Shown: piece by piece, positions 9,965 through 18,528 of the stretch | Position numbering within the stretch: position 1 is the stretch's first letter | How the letters are laid out: every line of letters starts with the position of its first letter | From: Alphaproteobacteria bacterium | GTDB lineage: Bacteria > Pseudomonadota > Alphaproteobacteria > Rhizobiales > Xanthobacteraceae | Reading direction: 5' to 3' | NCBI GenBank assembly: GCA_037200445.1 | Contig: JBBCGH010000001.1 | Coordinates: 3,038,001-3,102,000, forward strand | Length of the DNA stretch: 64,000 bases | Notes under the pieces: model-generated | Databases searched by the model: none | What the model was told of the DNA's origin: nothing | Seen by the model: the letters and a program-made list of their open reading frames with translations, nothing else | Position numbers and translations under genes: made by a program

Positions 9965-11197
9965 ATGACTGCGATTCAGGACAGCGCCGCCGGCGCATTG
10001 GACCAACCCGACACCACCGCCATGAAGGCGCTGGCCGCCTCGACCATCGGCTATGCGATGGACGGCTTCGACCTGCTCATCCTCGGCTTCATGCTGCGCC
10101 CGATCTCGGCCGACCTCGGCCTGACGCCGGCGCAGGCCGGCTCGCTGATCACCTGGACGCTGATCGGCGCGGTCGTGGGCGGTATCCTGTTCGGCATCCT
10201 CGCCGACTATTACGGCCGCGTGCGCGTGCTCACCTGGAGCATCCTGCTGTTCGCGGTCTTCACTGGGCTTTGCGCCTTTGCGCAAGGCTACTGGGATCTC
10301 CTGATCTATCGCACCATCGCGGGCCTCGGGCTCGGCGGCGAGTTCGGCATCGGCATGGCGCTGGTCGCCGAGACCTGGCCGCCGAAGCTGCGCGCCCGCG
10401 CCTGCTCCTATGTGGCGCTCGGCTGGCAGGCCGGCGTGTTCATCGCCGCGCTCACCGTGCCGCTGATGCTGCCGAGCATCGGCTGGCGCGGCGTGTTCCT
10501 CGTCGGGCTGATCCCCGGCGTCGTCGCGTTCGCGGTCCGCCTCTACGTCGGCGAGCCGAAGATCTTCACCGATCATGTCGAGAAGGCGCGGCGCGCCATG
10601 CCGGTGAGCGAACTGGTGAAGGATGCCGCGACCACCAAGGTCAGCATCGGCATGTTCATTCTCTGCGCGGTACAGAACTTCGGCTACTACGGCCTGATGA
10701 TCTGGATGCCGAGCTATCTGTCGAGCAAGTTCGGTTTCGGCCTCACCCAGTCCGCGCTGTGGACCGCCGTCACCGTGCTCGGCATGGCGTTCGGCATCTT
10801 CGCGTTCGGGCATTTCGCCGACCGTGTCGGGCGCCGCCCGGCCTTGCTCACGTTCCAGGCCGGCGCCTTCATCATGGTGCTGATCTACTCGCAGCTGACC
10901 GACGCCACTGCATTGCTGGTCGGCGGTGCCGTCATGGGTATCTTCGTCAACGGCATGCTCGGCGGATACGGCGCGCTGCTCGCCGAACTCTATCCGACCG
11001 AAGCGCGCGCAACGGCGGAAAACGTGCTGTTCAACCTCGGGCGCGGCGTCGGCGGGTTCGGGCCGCTTGTGGTGGGTGCGCTGGTAGCGACTTATTCGTT
11101 CACGGCTGCCATCGCGCTGCTTGCCACGATCTATCTGGTTGACATCGTGGCGACGCTGTTCCTGATACCGGAACGCAAGGGCGAGCCGCTGACCTAA
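9965..11197 (+). CDS. MFS transporter, aromatic acid:H+ symporter-like
   Basis: A 410-residue, 12-helix major facilitator. The segments YAMDGFDLLILGFMLRPIS, GGILFGILADYYGRVRVL (loop 2-3 motif) and GLGLGGEFGIGMALVAETWPPKLRARA (helix 4-5) are typical of the AAHS family that imports benzoate-type acids. A second copy of the loop motif, FGHFADRVGRRPALL, starts the C-terminal half. It is followed 44 bases later by another MFS gene on the same strand, suggesting co-transcription. The actual substrate cannot be read from the sequence. Confidence 0.88.
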   Translation: MTAIQDSAAGALDQPDTTAMKALAASTIGYAMDGFDLLILGFMLRPISADLGLTPAQAGSLITWTLIGAVVGGILFGILADYYGRVRVLTWSILLFAVFTGLCAFAQGYWDLLIYRTIAGLGLGGEFGIGMALVAETWPPKLRARACSYVALGWQAGVFIAALTVPLMLPSIGWRGVFLVGLIPGVVAFAVRLYVGEPKIFTDHVEKARRAMPVSELVKDAATTKVSIGMFILCAVQNFGYYGLMIWMPSYLSSKFGFGLTQSALWTAVTVLGMAFGIFAFGHFADRVGRRPALLTFQAGAFIMVLIYSQLTDATALLVGGAVMGIFVNGMLGGYGALLAELYPTEARATAENVLFNLGRGVGGFGPLVVGALVATYSFTAAIALLATIYLVDIVATLFLIPERKGEPLT

Positions 11198-11241
11198 TGG
11201 CTGCTTCCAAGCCTTGAGACTTCGGACTAACAAAAACAAGC

Positions 11242-12474
11242 ATGGCACAAATCAGCGAAGTCTCAGGCAGCGCGCCGCGCACCAATAACGACGTGCGCAT
11301 CATTTCGCTTGTCTGCTCGGCGCATTTCGTCAGCCACTTCTACATCCTGGTGCTGCCGCCGCTGTTTCCTTTCGTCCGCGAGTTCTACGGGGTGGGCTAT
11401 ACGCAGCTCGGCTTCGCGCTGACCGCGTTCAACGTGACGACCGCGCTGTGCCAGACGCCGGCAGGCTTTCTGGTGGACCGGATCGGCGCGCGTGTCGTGC
11501 TGGTCGCGGGGCTGGTGCTAGGCGCCACATGCCTTGCGATCGTCGGCGCGATCCCGTCGTTCTGGTTGTTGGTCGGCATGTTCGCGGTCTTCGGCATCTC
11601 GAACGGCGTCTATCATCCGGCCAATTACGCGATCCTGTCGCAACTCGTGTCCAGTGCGCGCGCTCCCCAGGCCTTCTCCACGCATATCTTCGCGGGCTTC
11701 CTCGGCACCGCGGTGACGCCCGCGAGCATGCTGATCCTGCAGCAGTGGCTTGGCTGGCAGGGCGCGTTCCTGGCGGCGTCCGTCATGGGCTTTGCGGTCG
11801 CGCTTGTGTTGATCGTTCAGCCGGCATCGCTGTTCGAGGCGCCGCCCAAGCCGATGCGGCCTGTGAGCGAGCAGCCGAAGGACGACAAGGCCGGCTGGTC
11901 GTTGCTGCTCTCGCCGCCGATCCTGCTCAATCTGCTGTTCTTCGTGATGATCACCTTCGCCACCACCGGCGTGCAGAACTATTCGGTAGTGGCGCTCGGC
12001 GAAGCCTTCGGCACGCCGCTCGGCATCGCCAACACGGCGCTGACCGTCAACCTGATGCTCAGCGCCTTTGGCGTGCTGATGGGCGGCCTGCTCGCGACAC
12101 GCTTCGGCCGGCCCGAGTGGATTGCGACCGGATGCTTCATCGGGCTCGCCATCACGGGCGCGGCGATCGGCGCGTTCGATCTCGGCATTGCGTTTTTGAT
12201 CCTAATGATGTCGCTCAACGGATTCGTGAACGGCCTGATGCAGCCCTCGCGCGACATGATCGTGCGTGCCGTGACGCCCGAAGGCCAGTTCGGCAAGGTG
12301 TTCGGCTTCGTCACGACGGGCTTCAACATCGGCGGCATCGTCGCGCCGCTGATGTTCGGTTACGTCCTGGACGCCGGGCATCCGCGCGCGGTGTTCTTCC
12401 TGGTGAGCGGCCTCGCGCTCATCGCGATTCTCACGATCATCCCCAGCTTCGTGCGCCGCCGTGCCTCCGTCTGA
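11242..12474 (+). CDS. MFS transporter of unknown substrate
   Basis: A 410-residue 12-helix major facilitator, distinct from its neighbour. An N-terminal cytoplasmic tail of about 15 residues precedes the helices; LCQTPAGFLVDRIGARVVLVAG carries the loop 2-3 motif and AVFGISNGVYHPANYAILSQLV is helix 4. The H-P-x-N-Y segment resembles fosmidomycin-resistance/oxalate-type carriers. It lies between an AAHS-like carrier and an Rrf2 regulator, all on the plus strand with short gaps, suggesting one transcription unit. Efflux or uptake cannot be decided. Confidence 0.87.
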   Translation: MAQISEVSGSAPRTNNDVRIISLVCSAHFVSHFYILVLPPLFPFVREFYGVGYTQLGFALTAFNVTTALCQTPAGFLVDRIGARVVLVAGLVLGATCLAIVGAIPSFWLLVGMFAVFGISNGVYHPANYAILSQLVSSARAPQAFSTHIFAGFLGTAVTPASMLILQQWLGWQGAFLAASVMGFAVALVLIVQPASLFEAPPKPMRPVSEQPKDDKAGWSLLLSPPILLNLLFFVMITFATTGVQNYSVVALGEAFGTPLGIANTALTVNLMLSAFGVLMGGLLATRFGRPEWIATGCFIGLAITGAAIGAFDLGIAFLILMMSLNGFVNGLMQPSRDMIVRAVTPEGQFGKVFGFVTTGFNIGGIVAPLMFGYVLDAGHPRAVFFLVSGLALIAILTIIPSFVRRRASV

Positions 12475-12534
12475 ATGGGCGGAGCTGGACCCGCGTCACT
12501 TGTGCGGGTTCATGTCCTGGAATAATTTTGCACG

Positions 12535-12960
12535 ATGCGACTGACCGGGCAGACTCGCTACGCGCTGCACGTGCTCGCCTATTGCGCCGCGCGGCACCCC
12601 GCGCGCGCCAAGGTCGCGGCGATCGCGGCCGGTACCGGCATCACCGAGCAGAACATCTTCAAGCTGATCAAGACGCTGACCAAGGCCGGGCTGGTTGCGA
12701 CCATCCGCGGGCCGCACGGCGGCGTGCGGCTTGCGATGGCGCCGGGCGCGATCCGGGTCGGGCAGGTAATCCGCGCCATCGAGCCGCGCTTCAAGGCCTG
12801 CGGGCCGCTCGACCAGATCATGTCGAATGAGCCCGTCTCGGCGGTCGAGCGCGAGCTTGACCGCACCATCGGACGCGGCATCGCGGCGTTCATGGAAACG
12901 CTCGACAAAACCTCGATCGCCGCGCTGGTGGCGAAGACGCGCGCCGCGAACGCGGCTTAG
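12535..12960 (+). CDS. Rrf2-family transcriptional regulator
   Basis: A 141-residue winged-helix DNA-binding protein. The start MRLTGQTRYALHVLAYCA and the HTH segment ITEQNIFKLIKTLTKAGLVATIRGPHGGVRLA fit the Rrf2 family well. NsrR and IscR coordinate an Fe-S cluster with three cysteines near residues 90-110; here only one Cys (KACGPLDQ, about residue 89) is in that region, so a conventional cluster is unlikely. It is probably the local regulator of the two MFS genes upstream. Its end overlaps the stop of the convergent uxuB-like gene by four bases. Confidence 0.88.
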   Translation: MRLTGQTRYALHVLAYCAARHPARAKVAAIAAGTGITEQNIFKLIKTLTKAGLVATIRGPHGGVRLAMAPGAIRVGQVIRAIEPRFKACGPLDQIMSNEPVSAVERELDRTIGRGIAAFMETLDKTSIAALVAKTRAANAA

Positions 12961-14432
12961 GGATTCATCTCGGCCACGGCCGCCTTCGCGCCCTTCGTGA
13001 TGATGCGTGCAAGCGCGTCGGTGATCGCCGAACGGAAGCGCGGATCGGCAGCAAACTCCGCGGCGAAAATCTCGCGTACATCGAGCAGGGCAGGGGCGAG
13101 TCGCTCGGCCACGAGCCCGGCCTCGTCCGCAATCACGCGCAGGCGCGCGGACAGCGGGTCCCTCACGTCGATCGGCTTCCCCTGCTCGTCGACGCCGGTG
13201 ATGTAGCGCATCCAGCCAGCGACGCCCATCGCCAGCCGGTCGATCGGCGCACCGGACGCGAGGCGGTCGCGGATCGAGCCAAGCAGGCGCTGCGGCAGCT
13301 TCTGCGAGCCGTCCATGCAAATCTGCCAGGTGCGATGGCGCAGCGCGGGGTTCTCATAGCGCTCGAGCAGCGCACGCTGATAGGCCGCGACATCGGCGCC
13401 CGGTGGCATCTTCAGCGTGGTGGCGGCATCGTCCATCACGGCCTGCGCGAGGCGGCGGTAGTTCGCATCCTTCATGGTGTCGGAGACGGTCTCGTAGCCG
13501 GCGAGGTAGCCGAGATACGCGAGCGTCGAATGGCTACCGTTCAAGAGCCGCAGCTTCATATTCTCGTACGGCGCCACGTTGGTGACGAACTCGGCGCCGG
13601 CGATCGACCAGTCGGGCCTCAAGCCCCGCGCGAAGCGGTCCTCGATCACCCATTGGGTGAAGGGCTCGGTGACCACCGGCGCGGCATCGTCGAGGCCGAG
13701 CCGTGCCGAGATCGAAGCGCGGTCATCGCCGGTCGTCGCCGGCGTGATGCGGTCGACCATCGTCGAGGGAAACTGCACCTCGTTGCGGATGAAGCCGGCG
13801 AGCGCGCGGTCATGCAGCTCCGCAAACCGCGCCACGATGGCGGCGACCGTGCGCCCATTGTGTGGAAGGTTGTCGCAGCACAGCACCGTGAATGCCGGCA
13901 CTTGCGCTTCGTGCCGCCGGCGCAGCGCCTCGACCAGGAACCCCGGCACGCTGCGCGGCGCTTCCGGATGGCTAAGGTCATGCACGATGTCCGGATGCTT
14001 CTCGTCGAGCGCCGTGGTGGCCGGGTCGTAGCAGTAGCCCTTCTCGGTCACCGTCAGCGTGACGATCATCACCGGGGGATTGCACAGCGCATCGAGCAGC
14101 GCCTCTGGGTTTTCCGGTGCGACCAGCACGTCCTTGATCGCGCCGATGACCTGCAGCCGCTCGCCTTCGGCGCCGCGCACCGCGAGCGTGTAGAGCCTAT
14201 CCTGCAGCTTCATCGCATCGCGTACGGCGGGTGAGCGCAGGCTCGCGCCGAGAATGCCCCAGCGATGGTCGCCGGCATTGAGCGCGGCCTCGGTGTACAT
14301 CGCCTGATGGGCGCGCTGGAACGCGCCGAGCCCGAGATGCACGATGCCGGTCGCGATGGCATCGCGGTCATAGCGCGGCCGCGCGACATCATGCGGCAGC
14401 CGCGAAAGGGTCGCGTTGGACAGTCTCTGCAT
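12957..14432 (-). CDS. uxuB: Fructuronate reductase / mannitol dehydrogenase family
   Basis: A long-chain polyol dehydrogenase of 491 residues; with neighbours uxaC and uxuA it most likely reduces D-fructuronate to D-mannonate with NADH. The N-terminal nucleotide-binding motif is IVHLGLGAFQRAH (about residues 31-43). The catalytic Lys-Asn-His set of the family is seen in KLRLLNGSHSTLAYLG. Mannitol 2-dehydrogenase and altronate/tagaturonate reductase are close relatives and sequence alone does not separate them, but the gene order favours UxuB. It is transcribed downstream of uxaC, with a palindromic repeat between the two. Confidence 0.88.
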   Translation of the reverse strand: MQRLSNATLSRLPHDVARPRYDRDAIATGIVHLGLGAFQRAHQAMYTEAALNAGDHRWGILGASLRSPAVRDAMKLQDRLYTLAVRGAEGERLQVIGAIKDVLVAPENPEALLDALCNPPVMIVTLTVTEKGYCYDPATTALDEKHPDIVHDLSHPEAPRSVPGFLVEALRRRHEAQVPAFTVLCCDNLPHNGRTVAAIVARFAELHDRALAGFIRNEVQFPSTMVDRITPATTGDDRASISARLGLDDAAPVVTEPFTQWVIEDRFARGLRPDWSIAGAEFVTNVAPYENMKLRLLNGSHSTLAYLGYLAGYETVSDTMKDANYRRLAQAVMDDAATTLKMPPGADVAAYQRALLERYENPALRHRTWQICMDGSQKLPQRLLGSIRDRLASGAPIDRLAMGVAGWMRYITGVDEQGKPIDVRDPLSARLRVIADEAGLVAERLAPALLDVREIFAAEFAADPRFRSAITDALARIITKGAKAAVAEMNP

Positions 14433-14491
14433 CGTGCTCAGAGCCCTATTGTTCTTCGTTTGAATCGGAGTCGGGCTCTAGCTTTTTGTTT

Positions 14492-14540
14492 GAGCACGAT
14501 CTTTTCCGAAAACCGGTTCCCACTTTTCGGGATCATGCTC
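14492..14540. repeat. Palindromic intergenic repeat (Bradyrhizobium-type)
   Basis: An imperfect 49-bp inverted repeat with ends gagcacgatc and gatcatgctc and a centre around ccgaaaaccggttcc. It is the familiar element found hundreds of times in Bradyrhizobium/Rhodopseudomonas genomes. It lies between uxaC and uxuB and its last bases overlap the uxaC stop codon, so it is transcribed and could fold to affect the downstream gene. A related copy is at 36815-36886. Confidence 0.75.
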
Positions 14541-15975
14541 AGAGCTTGTAGGCTTTCTTCGCGAGCTTGTAGGCGAGATCGACCGCGACCTCGCGCGCCT
14601 CGTCCTCGTCGAGCAGGTGTTTCACCACCAGCTCCGCGAGATACGCGCAATCGACGCGCCGCGCCACATCATGCCGCGCCGGGATCGAGCAGAACGCGCG
14701 CGTGTCGTCGTTGAAGCCGACCGTGTTGTAGAAGCCGGCCGTCTCGGTGGTCAGCTCGCGGAAACGGCGCATGCCCTCCGGCGAGTCATAGAACCACCAG
14801 GCGGGGCCGAGCCGCAGGATCGGATAGTGGCCGGCGAGCGGCGCCAGCTCGCGCGAATAGGACGTCTCGTCGAGCGTGAACAGGATCAGCGTCAGGTCGC
14901 GCTCGTTGCCGAAGCGATCGAGCAGCGGCTTCAAGGCCCGCACGTAGTCGGTGCGAGTCGGGATGTCGGCGCCCATGTCCCGGCCGAACTTCGCATAGAG
15001 CTGCGGATTATGGTTGCGCATCGAACCGGGGTGGATCTGCATCACCAGCCCGTCGTCGAGGCTCATGCGCGCCATCTCGGTCAGCATCTGGGCGCGGAAC
15101 AGCTCGGCGTCGCCCTCGCTGAACTGACCACCCACGATCTTGGCGAACAGCCGCTCGGCATCGGCCTGCGGAAGATCGATGGTTTGCGCCGAAACGTGGC
15201 CATGGTCGGTCGAGGTCGCGCCATGCTGCTTGAAGTAGGCGCGACGCAGCCGGTGCGCTTCGAGATAGCCATGCCATGTGAAGGTGTCGCAGCGCGTGAT
15301 GTTGCCGAACGTCTCGATATTGGCCTTGAAGCCGTCGAACTCGGGATCGATCACGGGATCGGGCCGGTAAGCGGTGACCACGCGGCCCTTCCAGCCGGAC
15401 GCCTTGATCGCATCATGAGCGGCCAGCGGGTCGAGCGGGCTTTCGGTTGTGGCGATGACCTCGATCTTGAACCGCTCGAACAGCGCGCGCGGCCGGAAGT
15501 CCGGCCGGGCCAGACACTCGCTGATCCGGTCGAAATAATCGTCCGCGGTGTCCACCGACAGCCGGACTGTCATGCCGAACAGCTCGGCGAAGGCCTGATC
15601 GAGCCACAGCCGCGTCGGCGTGCCGCGGAAGAGGTGATAGTTCCCGGCGAACTTGCGCCAGATCTTGCGCGCGTCGGTCTCGACCGCCCCGCCGTCCTTC
15701 CGGGGGATACCCATCTCCTCGAGCGTCACGCCCTGGCTGTAGAGCATGCGGAAAATGTAGTGGTCGGGAGTGACGAAGAGCCGCGCCGGGTCCGGGAAGG
15801 GCGCGTCCTCGGCATACCAGCGGGGGTCGGTGTGCCCGTGCGGCGAGACGATGGGGAGGTCGCGCACTTCCGCGTACAGCCGGCGCGCGACCCCGCGCGT
15901 CGCGAAATCCACCGGGAACAGGCGATCCGCGTAGATCAGGGGCGCGGTGAGGGGGGCGGCGCGCTGCGGCTTCAT
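14539..15975 (-). CDS. uxaC: Glucuronate isomerase
   Basis: Interconverts D-glucuronate/D-fructuronate and D-galacturonate/D-tagaturonate, the first step of hexuronate breakdown. The 478-residue protein has the family landmarks: PIVSPHGHTDP (metal-binding HxH, about residues 43-53), HYIFRMLYSQGV, GLVMQIHPGSMRNHN and the late TAGFYNTVGFNDDTRAFCSIPARHD. Length fits UxaC (about 470). It is followed on the same strand by uxuB and faces uxuA across an 81-base shared promoter gap. Confidence 0.96.
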   Translation of the reverse strand: MKPQRAAPLTAPLIYADRLFPVDFATRGVARRLYAEVRDLPIVSPHGHTDPRWYAEDAPFPDPARLFVTPDHYIFRMLYSQGVTLEEMGIPRKDGGAVETDARKIWRKFAGNYHLFRGTPTRLWLDQAFAELFGMTVRLSVDTADDYFDRISECLARPDFRPRALFERFKIEVIATTESPLDPLAAHDAIKASGWKGRVVTAYRPDPVIDPEFDGFKANIETFGNITRCDTFTWHGYLEAHRLRRAYFKQHGATSTDHGHVSAQTIDLPQADAERLFAKIVGGQFSEGDAELFRAQMLTEMARMSLDDGLVMQIHPGSMRNHNPQLYAKFGRDMGADIPTRTDYVRALKPLLDRFGNERDLTLILFTLDETSYSRELAPLAGHYPILRLGPAWWFYDSPEGMRRFRELTTETAGFYNTVGFNDDTRAFCSIPARHDVARRVDCAYLAELVVKHLLDEDEAREVAVDLAYKLAKKAYKL

Positions 15976-16056
15976 CGAAAGCTCCGGAATTCCTCTTGAT
16001 CTTGGGATGTCCTACGGCTTCAAAACGAGTGTGTCGAATCTCGGAGGGGGCGGCTG
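15976..16056. promoter_or_regulatory. Divergent uxaC/uxuA promoter region
   Basis: An 81-base gap between oppositely transcribed uronate genes must hold both promoters. A ggaattcc palindrome (15987-15994 region) and a strong ribosome site ctcggaggggg before uxuA are visible. No GntR-type (UxuR/ExuR) operator could be assigned, and no regulator gene is adjacent. Confidence 0.45.
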
Positions 16057-17241
16057 ATGCGGCAGGCGTGGCGCTGGTACGGGCCGGACGATCCGGTGAC
16101 GCTCGATCATGTGCGCCAGGCGGGCGCGACCGAGATCGTCAGCGCGCTGCATCAATATGCGCCGGGCGAGGTCTGGCCGCAGAAGGCGGTCGCCGAGCGG
16201 AAACGCCTCATTGAGAACACGCCGCCCGGCCGTACGCCGCTGAAATGGACCATCATCGAAAGCATCCCGGTGCCGGACGACATCCAGCGCGGCAGCGACG
16301 GCGCTGTGCGCCAGACCGAGGTCTGGATCGAGAGCATGCGCGCGGTCGCGGCCGAAGGTATCCGCACCATCTGCTACAACGTGATGCCGGTGGTGGACTG
16401 GACCCGCACCGATCTCGACTATCCGATGCCGACCGGCGCGACCGCGCTACGCTTCGACTACGATCGTTTCGCGGCCTTCGACCTGGCGGTGCTCAAGCGC
16501 AAGGGCGCGGAGGCGAACTACGACGAGGCGACGCGCGGGCGGGCGAAGACGGTCGCGGATGGCTTGTCGCAGAGCGACGCCGAACTGCTGACCAAGAACA
16601 TCGCGGCGGGTCTGCCGGGCGCGACGACCTTCTCGGCCAATCTCGACGCATTCCGCGAGCGGATCGCGAGTTACGGAGACATTACGCCGGACAAGATGCG
16701 GGCCAATGTCGCGGCGTTCCTCGCCAAGGTGACGCCGGTCGCCGAGCAACTCGATGTGCGGCTCACTTTGCATCCTGACGATCCGCCGCGTCCGATCTTC
16801 GGCCTGCCGCGCATCGCCTCGACGCGCGCCGACTACGAGGCGCTGTTCAAGGCGGTGCCGTCGCGGGCGAACGGCATCTGCTTCTGCGTCGGCAGTCTCG
16901 GGAGCCGGCCGGACAACGACGTGGTGCAGATGGCGAAGGATTTCGGCCCGCGCATCTATTTTGCGCATCTGCGCGCAACGCAGATCGACGATGGCGGCAA
17001 AAGCATCAGCTTCACCGAGTCCGATCACCTCGAGGGCGACGTGAACATGGTCGACGTGCTGCGCGCGATGCTCGTCGAGAACAAGAAACGCGATGACGCC
17101 TGGCGCATTCCCTTCCGGCCCGATCACGGCCACCGCATGTTCGACGACATCGAGAAGGTCCGGATCAATCCGGGCTACACCGGCATCGGCCGCCTGAAAG
17201 GTCTCGCCGAACTCCGCGGCGTGATCCGGGCGCTGCAGTGA
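16057..17241 (+). CDS. uxuA: Mannonate dehydratase
   Basis: Dehydrates D-mannonate to 2-keto-3-deoxygluconate. The 394-residue protein begins MRQAWRWYGPDDPVTLDHVRQAG, the conserved UxuA start, and contains GIRTICYNVMPVVDWTRTDL, LTLHPDDPPRPIFGLPRI and FRPDHGHRMFDD, where metal-binding Cys/His/Asp residues of the TIM-barrel family lie. It has a strong upstream ribosome site. It overlaps the next gene by one base (TGATG), so translation is coupled. Confidence 0.96.
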   Translation: MRQAWRWYGPDDPVTLDHVRQAGATEIVSALHQYAPGEVWPQKAVAERKRLIENTPPGRTPLKWTIIESIPVPDDIQRGSDGAVRQTEVWIESMRAVAAEGIRTICYNVMPVVDWTRTDLDYPMPTGATALRFDYDRFAAFDLAVLKRKGAEANYDEATRGRAKTVADGLSQSDAELLTKNIAAGLPGATTFSANLDAFRERIASYGDITPDKMRANVAAFLAKVTPVAEQLDVRLTLHPDDPPRPIFGLPRIASTRADYEALFKAVPSRANGICFCVGSLGSRPDNDVVQMAKDFGPRIYFAHLRATQIDDGGKSISFTESDHLEGDVNMVDVLRAMLVENKKRDDAWRIPFRPDHGHRMFDDIEKVRINPGYTGIGRLKGLAELRGVIRALQ

Positions 17242-18272
17242 TGGGCAAGCGTCGCATCGCCGTTATTGGCCTCGGCATGGCGGTGACGCCGCATGCCAGG
17301 AGCCTCGTCGACTTGAAGGACCGCGTCGAGGTCGTCGCGGCGTTCAGCCCCAGCGAGGCGCGGCGCAAGGCGTTCGGCGAGAAATTTCCGTTTCCGCTGG
17401 CGGACAGTCTCGACGCGATCCTCGCCGACAAGTCGGTCGATTGCGTCGAAATCCTCACGCCGCCGAACACGCATCTCGATCTCGTGCGCAAATGCGCGGA
17501 GGCGGGCAAGCACATCCTGCTGGAAAAGCCGCTGGAGGTTTCGACCGCACAGGCCGTCGAGTTGGTGGAAGCGGCGCGCAAGGCCGGCGTGACGCTCGGC
17601 GTGATGTTGCAGCATCGCTTCCGTCCGGCCGCGCTCAAGCTGCGCGAGATGCTGCGCGCGGGCGAACTCGGAAAAATCGTGAATTGCTCAACGACCATCC
17701 GCCTGTGGCGTCCGCAAAGCTATTACGATGTAGAGGGCCGCGGCACCAAGGCGCGCGACGGCGGCGGCGTACTGATCACGCAAGGCATCCACACGCTCGA
17801 CCTGATGCTGAGCCTCGCGGGTCCGATCAGCGAAGTGCGCGCGTATGCGACGACGACGAGCGTACACCGCATGGAGACCGAGGACCTCGTCGCGGCGGCG
17901 GTGAAATACGAGATCGGCGCGATCGGCACGATCGACGCCACCACGGCGGCCTATCCGGGCTTTCCCGAGCGCATCGAGATCATTGGCGAGAAGGCCACCG
18001 CGTCGCTCGCGGGCAGCGATCTCTCCGTCGCTCATCACGACGGCCGTATCACCGAGATGAAAACTGAATACGGCGCCGGCGGCACTGGCGCCGACCCGAT
18101 GGCCTTTCCGAACGACTGGCACCGCGCCGCGATCGTGGACTTTCTCGATGCGCTCGATCAGAAACGCGAGCCGGCGATCAGCGGCGCGGAGGCGCTGAAA
18201 GTGCACCGGCTGATCGATGCGCTGCTGGAGGCGGGGGCGAGTGGGCAGAGGGTGCGCGTGCGGACAAACTAA
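17241..18272 (+). CDS. Gfo/Idh/MocA-family oxidoreductase
   Basis: An NAD(P)-dependent sugar or sugar-acid dehydrogenase of 343 residues. The N-terminal Rossmann motif is RIAVIGLGMAVTPHA; the family EKP signature is in HILLEKPLEVST, and the second domain contains GGGVLITQGIHTLDLMLSLAGP with the usual catalytic His. It starts at the ATG overlapping the uxuA stop by one base, so it belongs to the uronate operon. Its substrate is unknown; candidate roles are oxidation of a uronate, inositol or lactone feeding the UxaC/UxuA route. Confidence 0.9.
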   Translation: MGKRRIAVIGLGMAVTPHARSLVDLKDRVEVVAAFSPSEARRKAFGEKFPFPLADSLDAILADKSVDCVEILTPPNTHLDLVRKCAEAGKHILLEKPLEVSTAQAVELVEAARKAGVTLGVMLQHRFRPAALKLREMLRAGELGKIVNCSTTIRLWRPQSYYDVEGRGTKARDGGGVLITQGIHTLDLMLSLAGPISEVRAYATTTSVHRMETEDLVAAAVKYEIGAIGTIDATTAAYPGFPERIEIIGEKATASLAGSDLSVAHHDGRITEMKTEYGAGGTGADPMAFPNDWHRAAIVDFLDALDQKREPAISGAEALKVHRLIDALLEAGASGQRVRVRTN

Positions 18273-18276
18273 GCCT

Positions 18277-18394
18277 GTGTCCCGGGCGCGCTGCAGCGCG
18301 CGAGCGGTGCAGTGCAGACCCGGGACCGCTACGGCTTCGTGCGGTCCCGCATTGCGATGCACCGCTAAGGAGCGCTGCATCGCGTGCGGGACAC
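18277..18394. repeat. 118-bp imperfect palindromic repeat
   Basis: Begins gtgtcccg and ends cgggacac. The outer 23 bases of each end are reverse complements at 20 positions, and an inner hairpin gggaccgc/gcggtccc sits at the centre. The whole can form a cruciform. It is of the kind dispersed in Bradyrhizobiaceae genomes. It lies just after the uronate operon and may also end or stabilise its transcript. Confidence 0.75.
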
Positions 18395-18448
18395 AACCGC
18401 CGCCTCCACAAAGAATTTTCGAACCTGAATATTCAGTCATCTTCCCGA

Positions 18449-18475
18449 CACGATTTGCTGAGCATTTGAATCGTG
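18449..18475. promoter_or_regulatory. Inverted repeat upstream of the macroglobulin gene
   Basis: Arms cacgatt (18449-18455) and aatcgtg (18469-18475) flank a 13-base spacer, about 55 bases before the start codon. The spacing would suit a dimeric regulator. Nearby, gaatattc (18427-18434) is a second short palindrome. No known box is recognised. Confidence 0.3.
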
Positions 18476-18528
18476 GCAGGTGGAAGTGATGCACGAGGCC
18501 CCGTCACGGGGTCCAGGGAGGTCCATCG

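Noticed and set aside
14617-15999. Plus-strand ORF of 460 codons opposite uxaC
   Set aside because: Antisense shadow; uxaC has all family landmarks.
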